A model generated the notes under the pieces. That model had not been told where the DNA came from. It was given only the letters and a program-made list of their open reading frames with translations, and did no database searches. A program made the translations under genes and the position numbers. Below are positions 42,901 through 54,838 of a stretch of 64,000 nucleotides of DNA, piece after piece (position 1 is the stretch's first letter; the number at the start of each line of letters is the position of its first letter). Location: NCBI GenBank assembly GCA_007570785.1, contig ML662466.1, positions 539,446-603,445 on the forward strand, read 5' to 3'. The DNA comes from Antilocapra americana (lineage: Eukaryota; Chordata; Mammalia; Artiodactyla; Antilocapridae).

Positions 42901-44444
42901 CTGGCAAGACACAGAGGTTGTGAGGGTATCAGGAGGTGAGCCCTGAAGGCAGATCCATGTAGAGGCCAAGATCCTTTCCTTTCCCCAGTGAGGAAGCTCA
43001 GGCTGATGCAGCCTGGATGCAGAGCCTGGATTCAGGTCATGCGAGTAGCAAGTGACAGGCTGAGACAGAATCCTTGGGGACTTACTGGGTCCTAGGATGA
43101 TTCAGAGTGGATGCTGTTACAACATTCAAGACCTGGGTGAATCTGACTGAGGCAGAGTGAATTAAACCCCTTTGTCAGAGTCATCCTTCCCTTGGTCCAG
43201 CTGCCCACTTGGCCTCCTGCTGCTCATAGAGACTGGTATCGCCTGGGCCCTTTACTCCCACTACTCCTGTTGGGAGGGCTTACCCATTGCAAGGGCTTTG
43301 TCTCCGGTGTCCCACTGAATTTTTGTGCTGACGTTGAGGTCTTCACTGAATTTCCATATCCGACATATGGCCTCAGAACCACTGCACAAGGCAGAGGTGG
43401 AAAAGTCTTCAGAGGCTTCAGGCACAGGTGGTGGGAACAGACACAGAGCTGCTTTTAAATCATGTAGGGCCAGAAATTCAGGTGAGTGAAGGCCAGACAG
43501 AGTCTACCATAAAAAAATCAATGTGTCTGGGGAAACAGATGGGCTTGGGTGGAGCTGAGCCCAAAAGGGCTGGGAGTCCAGACTCAGAAACCCTATATGG
43601 TTCTCTCCCATCTCTGCCTCCTAATTTACTTAATCCCCATTCTGCAGCCTGATGCCATCTGTCCTGTGCATCTCCACATTCAGACCGTCTATTCAGTGAC
43701 AGATATTTGTTTAGCACCTGTCTCTGGCCAGGTCATGATCCAAGCACGTGACATGAGGAGACAGATGATAACCCCAGTCCTTGTGGAGCAGAAATTCTCC
43801 CAGAGACCAAATGCACCCCTCCTGTGGCTGTTGCCCCCAGCTTCGCGCTCTGCAGTCCACCAGCCAGCCCTGCTGGAGCTCTGGCCTATGGATGCAGTTC
43901 CGCCTGAGTATCCCCCCTCCTCCAAGAAGGCACCTCTCTGGACTCACCACCCATCAGCCTCTACCACCCCATGTCCTGTGTCCTTCTCAGCACATACCAC
44001 CATCTGTGATTTCGCCTCACTGACACCTCCATCTCCTCAGTGTTCCTGGCTATGGTATGTCCTCAGTGAATGAAGGTCCCAGCTGCCATCATGCCCTTTC
44101 TCTTGATTTCCCACCATAGATTCCTATCACAGCAGCCTGGATAGACTCACCGGACGTTTGTGGAACAGGGACTTGGTAAGGTCCAAGCGGGTGGACCAAT
44201 ATGGGTTGCTTCAGTGGTCAGGGTAGGCAGGGAAATCCCAGCACCGCCTTAGACTTGGACAGCGGGCAGACCAACTTCCTTCTTCCTGGGACCATAACGG
44301 GGAGAGTCTCTCATCACTGTTCAGGAAGCATTCTTAGTCCCACATTCCTGAGCATCCTGTGCATTGTTACATTTTTTATCCGTGTGATGTCAACTCCCTC
44401 AGGCAGAACATTTTAGGATACATGCCTGAAAGAATCAAGTGGAG
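42901..44444. other. 3' flank of TSPY-like pseudogene B
   Basis: No repeat family is certain. GATATTTGTTTAGCACCTGTCTCTGG near 43702 may be an ancient MIR- or L2-like relic. Several overlapping frames (up to 174 codons at 43549-44073) exist on both strands without recognisable motifs. The sequence may include the last TSPY exon and 3' region, too decayed to identify. Confidence 0.4.
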
Positions 44445-47092
44445 TGGTTTCAGTTTAGTCACTCAGTCATGTCCGACTCATTGCAACCCCATGGACTGCA
44501 GCACACCAAGCTTCCCTGTCCATTGCTAACATCCAGAGTCTACCCAAACTCATGTCCATTGAGTCGGTGATGCCATCCAACCATCTCATTTTCTGGCATC
44601 CCCTTCTCTTTCCACCTTCAATCCTTCCCAGCACCAGGGTATTTTCCAATGAGGAAGTTCTTTTCATTGGTGGTCAAAGAATTGGAGTGTCAGCTTCAAC
44701 ATCAGTCCTTCCAATGAACATTCAGACCTTACTTCCTTTAGGATGGACTGGGTGGCTCTCCCTGCAGTACAAGGGACTCCCAAGAATTTTGTCCAACACC
44801 ACAGTTCACAAGCATCAATTCTTGGGCACTCAGCTGTCTTTATAGTCCAACTCTGACATGCATACATGACAACTAGAAAAATCATAGCCTTGACAAAATG
44901 GACCCTTGCTGGCAAAGTAATGTCTCTCTGTCTAAATACACTGTCTAGATTGGTCATAATTTTTTTTTTCCAAGAAGCAAGCGTCTTTGAATTTCATGGC
45001 TGCAGTAACCATCTGCAGTGGTTTTGGAACCACCCCAAAATTAAGTCTGTCACTCTTTCCACTGTTTCCCTATCTAATTGCTATGAAGTGATGGGACCTT
45101 AACTTTCTGGTGATCTTACTTTTCTGAATGTTGATTTTTTTTTTTGGTTTTGCCAAACAATGACGTGATATCATCATGGGTTTACATATGCTCCCCCTCC
45201 AGAACCCCCCTCCTTTCTCCCTCCCCCCAGGAAATCTCATTGCACCAGCCCCGAACATCAATCCTGGGCTGGATATTGATTAGACATATGATAATTAACA
45301 TATTTCAATGCCATTCTCCCATATCATCCCACTTTTTTCCTCATCCACAGAGTTCACGAGTCTATTCTATAAATCTGCATTCCTTTTGCTGTCTCGCATG
45401 CTGGGTTCTTGTTACAGTCTTTCTAAATTCCATATATATGCATTAATATACTGCATTGTTGTTTTTGCTTCTGGCTTACTTCACTCTGGATAATGGGCTC
45501 CAGTTTCATCCATCTGAGTAGAACTGATTCAAATGAATTTTTTTAAATGCTGAGTAATATTCCATTGTGTATATGTACCACAGCTTTCTTATCCATTCGT
45601 CAGTTGATGGGCATCTAGGTTGATTCCATGTCCTGGCTATTGTAAACAGTGCAGCGATGAACATTGGGGTACACGTGGCTCTTTCAATTCTGGTTTCCTC
45701 GGTGTATATGCCCAGCAGTGGGATTGCTGGGTCATATGGTAGGTCTATTTGCAATTTTTTAAGGAACCTCCACACTGTTTTCCATAGTGGCTGTACTAGT
45801 TTGCAATCCCACCAACAGTGTAAGAGAGTTTCCTTTTCTCCACATCCTCTCCAGCATTTATTACTTGTAGATTTTTGGATTGAAGCCATTCTGAGAGGTG
45901 TAAAGTGATATCTCATTGTGGTTTTGATTTGCATTTCTCTGATAATGAGTGACGTTGAGCATCTTTTCATGTGTTTGTTAGCCATTTTTATGTCTTCTTT
46001 GGAGAAATGTCTGTTAAGTTCTTTGGCCCATACAAAGACTTGTATATAGAAAACTATAAAACACTGATGAAAGAGATCAAAGAGGACACAAACAGATGGG
46101 GAAATGTGCCGTGTTCGTGGATTGGAAGAACCAATATAGTGAAAATGAGTATACTACCCAAAGCAATCTATAGATTCAATGCAATTCCTATCAAGCTACC
46201 AGAGGTCTTTTTCAGAGAATTAGAACAAATAATTTCACAATTTGTATGAAAATGCAAAAAACCTCGTATAGCCAAAGCAATCTTGAGAAAGAAGATTGAA
46301 ACTGGAGGAATCAACCTACCTGACTTTAAGCTATACTACAAATCCACAGTCATTAAGACAGTATGGTACTGGCACAAAGACAGAAATATAGATCAATGGA
46401 ACAAAATAGAAAGCCCAGAGATAAATCCATGCATCTATGGACAACTTATCTTTGACAAAGGAGGCAAGAATATACAATGGAGAAAAGACAACCTCTTTAA
46501 CAAGTGGTGCTGGGAAAACTGGACAGCCACTTGTAAAAGAATGAAACCAGAACACTTTCTAACACCATACACAAAGATAAACTCAAAATGGATCAAAGAT
46601 ATAAGCATAAGACCAGAAACTATAAAACTACTAGAGGATGATATTGGCAAAACACTGTCCGACATAAACCAAAGTGGGGTCTTACATGACCCTCCTCCAA
46701 GAATATTGGAAATAAAAGCACGAATAAAAAAATGTGACCTAATTAAAATTAAAAGATTCTGCACAGCAAAGGAAACTATAAGCAAAATGAAAAGACAGCC
46801 TTCAGAATGGGAGAAAATAATAGCCAATGAAACAACGGACAAACAATTAATCTCAAAAATATACAAGCAACTCCTGCAGCTCCATTCTAGGAAAATGAAT
46901 GTTGAATTTTAAGCCAACTTGTTCACTTACCTCTTTCACTTTCTTCAAGAGGCTCTTTAATTCTTCACTTTCTGCCATCAGGGTGGTGTGTTGTGCAGCT
47001 CTTTGGTTATTAATATTTCTCCAAGCAAGCTTTATTCCAGTGTATTCTTCATCTAGCCTGGAATTTTTCATGGAGTATGCTGCATAAAAGGT
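44445..47092 (-). mobile_element. BovB 3' half, antisense, split by an inverted L1
   Basis: The segment 44445-45134 is BovB 3' end (CAGTTTAGTCACTCAGTCATG; antisense frames 44467-44667 and 44664-44957 read [19 protein letters not shown] and VHFVKAMIFLVVMYACQSWT). The segment 46906-47092 continues upstream in reverse transcriptase text ([38 protein letters not shown]). It is 5'-truncated at about 47092. Frames are broken. Confidence 0.88.
45125..46905 (-). mobile_element. L1 with 5' inversion (twin priming) in BovB
   Basis: The segment 45135-46030 is antisense L1 3' UTR plus ORF2 C-terminus (frame 45506-45985). The segment 46031-46895 is the adjacent upstream ORF2 segment in sense orientation (frames 45971-46249 and 46283-46912; [37 protein letters not shown]). 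A 10-bp target duplication TGAATGTTGA lies at 45125-45134 and 46896-46905. The two L1 segments abut in L1 order except for about 15 missing nucleotides. The 209-codon sense frame is well kept, so the insertion is fairly young. Confidence 0.92.
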
Positions 47093-47094
47093 AA

Positions 47095-47990
47095 ATAATA
47101 AGTTCCAACAAGACGGTAAGACTTTTGAAACCATGTTTGGAAGCAAACCCCATACCCGCCAGTGACATTGAGCTTTGCAGGACTCAAACAAATATTTATG
47201 TGCAATGGGAGGCCCCAAAGAGACTGACCAGACATGCTTTTGATTGTCTGAGCATCTCCTGCAGAGGCACACATCAGAAGTGCCTGCCCCAGGGGCAGAG
47301 GCTCTAGGTGAAATAGTCCTAGGTGTGGTATAAGCCCTCTTGGAGGAGTTTGCCATTAACCCCACCATAGAGACACTGAGCAGATGATCCACAAACTGCA
47401 GAGAAATTATACCAAAGAAACTATCACACTATTAAGAAAGTTCTAGGACCCACAACAGATTTCCCAACGTAGGCATCTGGCAGAGAGACTCAGAAGCCCC
47501 AGAGAATTACACTTTGGAGGCCAGTGGGATTTGACTACAGAACTTCCACAGGACTATGGAAACAGACTGTTGGAAGGCACAAACAAAACCTTCTGCACAC
47601 CAGGACCCAGGAGAAAGGAGCAGCGACCCCAAAGAGATTGATCCAGACTTGTCTGTGAGTGTTCAGGTGTCTCCGGTGGAAGCGTGGGTCAGGGGTGTCC
47701 TGCTGCAGGGTCGGGGGCACTTGGTGTGGCAGTGTGTGCATAGAATCTTTTGAAGGAGGTCGCCATTGTCTTCATTACCTCCACCATAGTTTGGTCTCAG
47801 GCAAAACAGGGAGGGCCACATCCCTGCCCATCAACAGAAAGCTAGATTCATAGGCATTTAATATTTGCAATGCCCAAGGGTTTCTAGGTAAACAACAACT
47901 GATCTCCTCAAGTCTCCTAGGAGTGGTCATCAAAGAAGAATTCATAACTAGGTAGACCATCACAAAGCCATTTTTACCAGGTACCTTTAA
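47095..47990 (+). mobile_element. Probable L1 5' UTR sequence, two diverged modules
   Basis: Two related modules are visible: GGAGGCCCCAAAGAGACTGACCAGAC near 47208 and GCGACCCCAAAGAGATTGATCCAGAC near 47624. Each is followed by a CTCC(T/G)G(C/T)(A/G)GAGG-like block and a CGCCATT/TTGCCATTAACC block ending in ACCATAG. Such text is typical of an older pecoran L1 5' UTR. Assignment is from memory of the family and is moderate. Confidence 0.5.
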
Positions 47991-49079
47991 CTCACACTTA
48001 GAAAAAAAAAATCATGTGAAAAGAGGTCAAAATTGCTAAATATTAGGGAACGGTGTTTGGTATCACCTCACAACAGTCAGAATGGTGATTGTCAAGCATT
48101 CTGCAAAGATTAAATCTGCCATAAGCCACAAAGAAAGGGGAACCTTCCACCTCCGTTGCTGGAAATGAAAATAGGTGAAAGCTATGATGGAAGACAGCAT
48201 GGACGTGCATTAATAATGAAAATGAGAATGAAATTAGAATATCCCTCAAACTGTACACAAAAATAAACTTCGAAGAAGATAATGATCTAATTTTAGGATG
48301 GATACTATACAATTTTGAGGACAATATGGGGGGGGCATGCTGAAACATCACTTCCACCAAGTGTGCCCAAAATAGAGAAATATAAACCAAAACTAAGAAA
48401 ACAGGACTGGATTAACCTTAAAAGTGTTTGTACAACAAAGGAACTCTAAATAAAAGAGAGAGGCAGACCTCAGAATGGGAAAAAAATATTTGCAAACAAA
48501 GACGTCCACAAGGAATAAAGAAGATGGGGTACATAGACGACGAACTGTCACCACTCAACCATAATAAGCAGGAAAGAATGCCATGGCTGCCCCCAGGGAA
48601 TAAAGTAGAGATGATCATAGCAAGTGAGGTGAGGGAGACAGGAAGGGATATTAGCGTAAGATATCACTTGTAGCTACGATCTTAAAATGGATACAGATGA
48701 ACTTCTTTACCAAAAAGAAATAGTCTCACAGACTCAGAAAAGAATCAATGGTCCTCAGAAAGTAAAAACAAACAAACAAACAAACAAACACACACACACA
48801 CACACACACAAAAACATGTGACAGGGAGCAATGCATTGATTCAGTATAACATAGGGAGGCAGATTATTAAAAAAAAAAAAAGAATCCACCAGGAACCACT
48901 GTGTAACACAGAAATCCTATTTAACAATCTGTAACATCCTATATTTGAAAAGAATCTGGAAGAGAAGATATACACATCTACATACAAGTGAATCAAGTTG
49001 CTGTCAACCCCCCCCCAAAAAAAACCACCTACAACCTTGTCATTCAACTACATAAACCAAATCAAGTTAGGGAATAAAA
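47991..49079 (+). mobile_element. Highly decayed L1 ORF2 3' end and 3' UTR, sense
   Basis: GTTTGGTATCACCTCACAACAGTCAGAATGG, GGCAGACCTCAGAATGGG, AGATATCACTTGTAGCTACG and GTAACATCCTATATTTGAAAAGAATCTGG follow L1 order with heavy divergence. Frames are thoroughly broken. Confidence 0.6.
48766..48812. repeat. (AAAC)n(AC)n simple repeat
   Basis: AACAAACAAACAAACAAAC runs into CACACACACACACACAC. It lies within the decayed L1. Confidence 0.95.
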
Positions 49080-49865
49080 GTACAAAAAAGGAATCCAAAA
49101 GGGTGACTCTGTTGCCCTCAGGCCATGGTGACCCGGATGGTGTCACATCCCTGGAGCCTGAGCTGGTTTGGGTCCCAAGACTGGAGAGTCTCTCATTGCA
49201 GATGGAGCTGGGAACATGTGGCAGGAAATGTGACCCTACAATGGACCTGGAGCACCTCCTTCCCTCTGCATGAGCATCCAATCAACAGACGCAGGTGGAA
49301 CCTCCTGCAGAGAAACCAAGCCTACATCACTCAAGAATCGGTGGAGCCTCCGGGCTGGAACAGGTTTGCAAGGTCCCCTGGCCACTCTCTGTCCCATAGG
49401 CTGGGGTTCCTACCTACAGCCTCTGTCCTTAGGGTCACCCCACCTCCAGATGACAGCATCCTCTGCAAAGTGGTGTCCACAAACTGAGATGTTTCCTAGG
49501 GACACTGCATAAGGGGGAAGGAGAAATGAAACTCTAGCCTTGGATATTTCTTCTGGCACATTCCACTCAAGCTGACAATCCACGAACAGCTTGAACACCA
49601 GAGTGGGGCAAGAAGCAATGGCATTTCCTTAGAACCATCTCCCAGAAAAACCACTTTAAATCTAGGGCTGTTGGGCTCTTCATATTCACAAGGCCCGTGG
49701 GACTGTAAATGACCCCTCCCTTCCAGTCATGTCACCGGATAGATCATCAGACAGGAACTCCAAATAGGGACACACCTTTCAAGAAAACAGTGTCAAGAGG
49801 TAAAGTGTAGTCATTCTGTAGAGTATCGAAAAGCACCTGGAAAGTTTCTCCAGCTTACTATGTAT
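49080..49865. other. Unrecognised sequence
   Basis: Moderately GC-rich, with overlapping short frames (49125-49487, 49270-49512) lacking motifs. It may be an old LTR or single-copy flank. Confidence 0.35.
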
Positions 49866-49922
49866 TCAGTTCAGTTGCTTAGTTGTGTCCTACTCTGCAA
49901 TGCCATGGACTGCAGCATGTCA
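49866..49922 (-). mobile_element. Short BovB 3' end fragment, antisense
   Basis: TTCAGTTCAGTTGCTTAGTTG followed by TGCCATGGACTGCAGCATG is the reverse of the last ~55 bases of BovB or a BovB-derived SINE. Confidence 0.75.
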
Positions 49923-49939
49923 CTATGTATGAAATCCAT

Positions 49940-50245
49940 GGAAATCAAAACTCCCATGAGAAATCCCATCCCACAGGTCAGAGTGGCCACTATCTAAAAC
50001 ATCTACAGAGAATAAGGGCTGCATATGATGGAGGTAAAAGGGAATACTTTTACACTCTCATTGCGGGTATAAACTGGGCAGGAACCCTCAAAATCAGCAA
50101 GGAGATTTTTTATCAACTAAACATTCAGAAACCTCATGGCCTGACAATCCCATGTCTGGGTTCACACCCGGAGAAAGTCAGAATTCACAGTGACCCATGA
50201 ACTCTTGGTTTCAGGGCAGCTCGGTTGACAATGACCAAGAATTAG
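49940..50245 (+). mobile_element. Decayed L1 ORF2 3' relic, sense
   Basis: CAGGTCAGAGTGGCCACTATCTAAAACATC and AACATTCAGAAACCTCATGGCCTGACAATCCC keep the L1 word order with much divergence. Confidence 0.55.
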
Positions 50246-50248
50246 AAT

Positions 50249-50780
50249 TGTTGCTGGCCAAAATCTTGGCTTTCTTTGTGCATTGAAGCCAAATGAAAAA
50301 TACAGAGACAGAGTTTGAAAGAGATACGAAGGTGGCTTTTATTCTCAAACCAGCAGAGAGGGGAACACAACAGGGTCATGCCTCAAGGACTGTGCACCCC
50401 CCACCCCCACCCATGAAGAGTCTGGAGGCTTATATAAGGCAATGGCTCACAGTCAGGAGTCAGTGATGAGGAACAAAGGGAATAGGATCTCTATTTCTTC
50501 CTCGTGCATTTTTTCAAAGACAGTCATAGACTGAAGTCAATAACCCAGTAACTGATTCCAGCAGTTGGGGTAGTTCTGCTGCCTTCTTTCTGATATGTAA
50601 GTACAAGGGGAAGGGTGTTATAGGGTAAACACCAGAGAGGTGATGTATTTAGCATAGAGTCCAAGGAAAAAATGCTAATCATAGCTGTTGCAGTTAGGGG
50701 GAAGAAAAGCAAACTTAGTCACAGACATTCAGAGTTATGAGCACTTAAAGTAAAACAATAGGAATGTTCAGGACTGCTCA
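50249..50780 (-). mobile_element. Endogenous retroviral solo LTR, antisense
   Basis: This ~530-bp stretch has reverse TATA (GGCTTATATAAGGC at 50428-50440) and reverse AATAAA (GGCTTTTATTCTCAAACC near 50334-50350), spaced as in an LTR. The limits TG...CA at 50249 and 50780 are plausible, but I see no clear target duplication. No retroviral coding sequence flanks it. Confidence 0.65.
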
Positions 50781-50845
50781 CTTTTTAAAATCTCCTTTGT
50801 TATCAAAAAAAGGAAAGAATAAATAACTCATTTCTCTTTTTTTCC

Positions 50846-51042
50846 TTTGCACATTTCAGTCATGTTCAACACTTTGTGACCCCATGGGCTGTAGCTCACC
50901 GTGCTCCACTGTCTATAGCATTCTCCAGGCAAGAATACTGGAGTGGGCTGCCATGCCCTTCTCCAGGGGATCTTCTGCAGTCAGGGACTGACCCCATATC
51001 TCCTGCATGTCTCTACTGGCTGAGCTACCAGGGAAGCCCTCC
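50846..51042 (-). mobile_element. Bov-tA SINE, antisense
   Basis: TTTCAGTCATGTTCAACACTTTG, AAGAATACTGGAGTGGGCTGCC and GAGCTACCAGGGAAGCCC mark a nearly complete reverse SINE. Confidence 0.93.
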
Positions 51043-51059
51043 CTGCAACAAATTCAACA

Positions 51060-51590
51060 AAGTTATTCATCAACAGTAAAGTGAAGGCAGAATGGTGCAC
51101 CTCTCCACTGGAATGCTACCCAGCCCTGAATCAGGATGGAATAATGCCAGTGACAACAGCATGGATGGATAGAGTTAATACCATACTAAAGGAAGGCAGA
51201 AAGAGAAGGACAGATATCAAAAGGTATCACTGACAAGTACCTTCTTGAAATTAATGCAAATGTAGGCTAGCACACAGCAGAAACAGACTCACCATCTTAG
51301 AAAACTAACTTATGGTTATCCAAAAAGTGTTAAGGATGTGGGATAAATAAAGAGTTTGCAAGAACAAACAAACATTAATTTACATCAAATAGATAATCAG
51401 AAAAAAAAAAAAACTGTTGAATGGCAAAGGGCAACGTACTGGAGACCCTGTAATCCTCTCTCTGGGAAAAATGAACCCAAACCAGAATTGATAAATGTCT
51501 GCTTGTCACTGAATCAAACTCCTGTACACATGATGCAGACACAGTATTGGAAATCAACCCTACTTCAAGCTAAAAGAACAATGCACAGAA
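51060..51590 (+). mobile_element. Old L1 3' end, sense
   Basis: CCACTGGAATGCTACCCAGCCCTG, AATAATGCCAGTGACAACAGCATGGATGG and ACACAGTATTGGAAATCAACCCTACTTC are decayed L1 3'-end phrases. Confidence 0.65.
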
Positions 51591-51594
51591 AAAA

Positions 51595-52803
51595 AAATTA
51601 CAACAGGATCCTCTTTGAATCATCTCCCAGAGTAATGGAAATTGAAGCAAAAATAAACAAATGGGATCTAGTTACACTTAGAAGATTTTGCACCATGAAG
51701 GAAAGTATAAGCAAGGTGAAAAGACAGCCTTCAGAATAGGACAAAATAAAAGCAAATGAAGCAACTGACAAAGAATTAATCTCAAAAATATACAAGCAGC
51801 TCCTACAGCTCAATTCCAGAAAAATGAATGACCCAATTAAAAAAAAAATGGGCCAAAGACCTACACAGACATTTCTCCCAAGAGCTCATACAGATGGCTA
51901 ACAAACACATGAAAAGATGTTCGACATCACTCATTATCAGAGAAGTGCAAATCAAAACCACAATGAGGGATCATCTCATGCCAGTCAGGATGGCTGCTAT
52001 CCAAAAGTCTACAAATAAGAAATACTGGAGAGGTTGCGGACAAAAGGGAACCCTCTTACACTGTTGGTAAGAATGAAAACTAGTACAGCCACTATGGAGA
52101 ACAGTGTGGAGATTCCTTAAAAAACTAGAAAGAGAGCTGCTATATGACCCAGCAATCCCACTATTGTGCATACACACTGAGGAAACCGGAATTGAAAGAG
52201 ACATGTGTACCCCAATGTTCATCGCAGCACTACTTACAATTACCAGGACATGGAAGCAACCTAGATGTCTATCAGCAGCTGAATGGATAAGAAAGCCATG
52301 GTACATTTACACAACGGAATATTATTAAGCTATTAAAACAAATGCATTTGAATCAGTTCTAATGAGGTGGATGAAACCGGAGCCTATTATACAGAATGAA
52401 GTAAGTCAGAAAGAAAAAACACCAATACAGTATACTAATGCATATGTATGGAATTTAGAAAGATGGTAATGATAATCCTATATGTGAGACAGCAAAAGAG
52501 ACACAGATGTAGAGAACAGTCTTTTGGGCTTTGTGGGAGAAGGTGAGGTTGAGATGATTTGAGAGAAGAGCATTGAAACATGTATATTACCATATATGAA
52601 TCAGATCACCAGTCCATTTGATTCATGAGACAGCAGGGCTTGTGCACTGGGATGACCCTGAGAGATGGGATGGGGAGGGAGGTGGGTTTAGGATGGGGAA
52701 CACATATACACCCATGGGTGATTCATGTCAATATATGGGGGGAAATCACTGTAATATTGTAATTAGCCTCCAATTAAAATAATTAATAATAATAATAATA
52801 AAG
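51595..52803 (+). mobile_element. 5'-truncated L1, sense
   Basis: The ORF2 C-terminus is readable in two frames, 51356-51739 ([26 protein letters not shown]) and 51828-52328 ([37 protein letters not shown]). A 3' UTR follows and the tail is AATAATAATAATAA. In-frame stops near 51740 and 52070 disable it. Confidence 0.92.
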
Positions 52804-52885
52804 AAATTTAGAAGTGGAATGTGAAGCAAAAGCAATGCTGACTCCTGTGGCCATTTTTTTGTAACAGCAACTCTAAAACCTGTGT
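52804..52885. other. Short unassigned spacer
   Basis: Eighty bases between the L1 tail and a BovB fragment, nothing distinct. Confidence 0.4.
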
Positions 52886-53078
52886 TCAGTTCAGTTCAGT
52901 CGCTTAGTCATGTCTGACTCTTTGCGACCCCTTGGACTGCAGCACTCCAGGCCTCCCTGTCCATCACTGACTCCTGGAGTTTATTCACACTCATGTCCAT
53001 TGAGTCAGTGATAAAATCCAATCATCTCATCCTCTGTCACCCTCTTTGTTCTCCTGACCTAAATCTTTCCCAGCATCA
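52886..53078 (-). mobile_element. BovB 3' end, antisense
   Basis: GTTCAGTTCAGTTCAGTCGC, GGACTGCAGCACTCCAGGCC and CATGTCCATTGAGTCAGTG are the reverse of BovB. Similarity stops at AATCTTTCCCAGCATCA. Confidence 0.9.
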
Positions 53079-53079
53079 T

Positions 53080-53104
53080 ATATGTATGTGTGTGTGTGTG
53101 TTTG
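53080..53104. repeat. (GT)n microsatellite
   Basis: Short GTGTGTGTGTGTG run following the BovB fragment. Confidence 0.85.
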
Positions 53105-54449
53105 TGCACAGGAGGGGTGGAGGGCCGGGACCACCTAGGAGAAGAGAGGTGCTCACCTGGCATCTCCATGTGGAAGTTGAATCCCTCTGTGTCACAGCAT
53201 GAAGCCCAAGGGAGTCCCTGGACTACAGCTCACAGGGACAGTGACAAGCCCAACATGTGTCCTGAACCAGCAGTGCCACTGAGGGAGGATACCTGATGAC
53301 CCAAGTCTTGCATTCTGTCCTTACATCGACAGGGTAGGGCCATGGGCTGATCAGAGTGAATGGACACTTTGGGAGCCTGGGAAGTCCTTGGGAGACCCAG
53401 TGAGAGTTTAAGGGGCAGGAGAGTTTGGGGGACCCACTGAGCATTTCAGGGGGCTGGTGAGAATCTGGGGGAACCCCATGAGCATTTCAGGGAGCTGGTG
53501 AGTTTGGGGGCCTGAGCAATGGTCTAGGAGCCTGGTGTTCATGAAGCTTGTTGACTTCTCAGGGGGCCGGGTAAGCAGGATGATAGGACCAGTTGTGTGC
53601 TGGGTTTGCTGGCCCTGTGTTGCTCCACCAGTTCGTTCACCTGAGAACTATTTCCTGAGAGCCTCTGTGTCCATCCCCACCCATAGATATGTGTGAGGTC
53701 ACATGAGGCTTCCGCTGGTATTTCACTGCAGACCGAAAGGGGCAGAACCTGACCTCACTGGCACACATCCTACCTGCTCACCTGAGTGGACTGAGAATGA
53801 AGAAGGTGCAGCAGATTCACAGGAAGAATCCATCAGGGTGTACAGGTGCACCCAGCTTGCTCCCTGGGCTGCTGTCCGAGGCCTCGAGGCTGTATGGCAC
53901 TACTGCTGAGCACTCCCTAATCTGCACTTGGAAACCAGACAGCTGGGGTTTACAGACATGGAACAGAGGGTAGGTGACCCACACCTATGTACCTGGGAGA
54001 CAGGAGAGTGTCTTGCAAATACAGGATTGGTGTCCACTGATGATGAGGCATTATTCCTCCCATCACAGTGAATCCACCACCATCTCAGGCCAGTGCAAAT
54101 GGGAGGATAAAGTGTTTGTGACACAGTGACCCGGATTCTGATGGAACAGAGGCCTGGGGATGTGGAGACAGGAGGGCTCAGGAGTGGGCAGGTGACCTGT
54201 GTTATGGGGAGAGATGTAAACAGGACACCCAGTGGGCAGGTGACTTGTATTATGGGGAGGTCTCCACTGTGAGGGGAAGACAGACACACACTCACAGGTG
54301 TCCCCAGGATGGTGACACAGACACACCAAAGGAGCTCTATGTGAATGGGCAACCACATCCACAAGTGCTCCCCATGGTGCCGTGCCTGGGGTTCTGACAT
54401 ACTGTTTCGGTGTGTGTTCTACTTGCATCTCATTGAATATTCAGATTAG
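53105..54449. other. Unrecognised GC-richer sequence with short tandem motifs
   Basis: At about 53380-53530 the phrase GAGCATTTCAGGG(A/G)GCTGGTGAG recurs with GTTTGGGGG spacers, a small degenerate minisatellite. At 54183-54265 GTGGGCAGGTGAC(C/T)TGT(G/A)TTATGGGGAG is repeated. The 166-codon antisense frame at 53900-54400 lies over this repeat and has no motif. Confidence 0.45.
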
Positions 54450-54655
54450 AGAAGAGACTTTTATTCTGAAGGGTTATTGTGAAGAGGAAAGAGTCCTTCA
54501 GGGAGAAGCACTATTACTCTAGAAAGGGGATGATTACATAGAGGTAGGACTTTATTTGTACAAGGGGCAACATTACTGTAGAGAAGTGACTAATATGATA
54601 ACGAGGAGATACAACAATAAATGTGGCTATGACAACGTAGGGGGGATGTTACTGT

Positions 54656-54838
54656 GGAGAAAGTGAAAGTCACTCAGTTGCGTCTGACTCTGTACAGGCC
54701 ACGGAATTCTCCAGACCAGAATACTGCAGTGGGTAGTGTTTTCCTTCTCCAGGCCATCTTCCCAACACAAGGATTGAACTCAGATCTCCCACAATGCAGG
54801 TATATTCTTTACCAGCTAAGTCACCACTGAAGCCCTAC
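54656..54838 (-). mobile_element. Bov-tA SINE, antisense
   Basis: AAGTGAAAGTCACTCAGTTGCGTCTG, AATACTGCAGTGGGTAG and CAGCTAAGTCACCACTGAAGCCC mark a reverse SINE inside the minisatellite. Confidence 0.9.

Noticed and set aside
46283..46912. 209-codon frame that looks like a well-kept gene
   Set aside because: It is the inverted ORF2 segment of a truncated L1, not a host gene.
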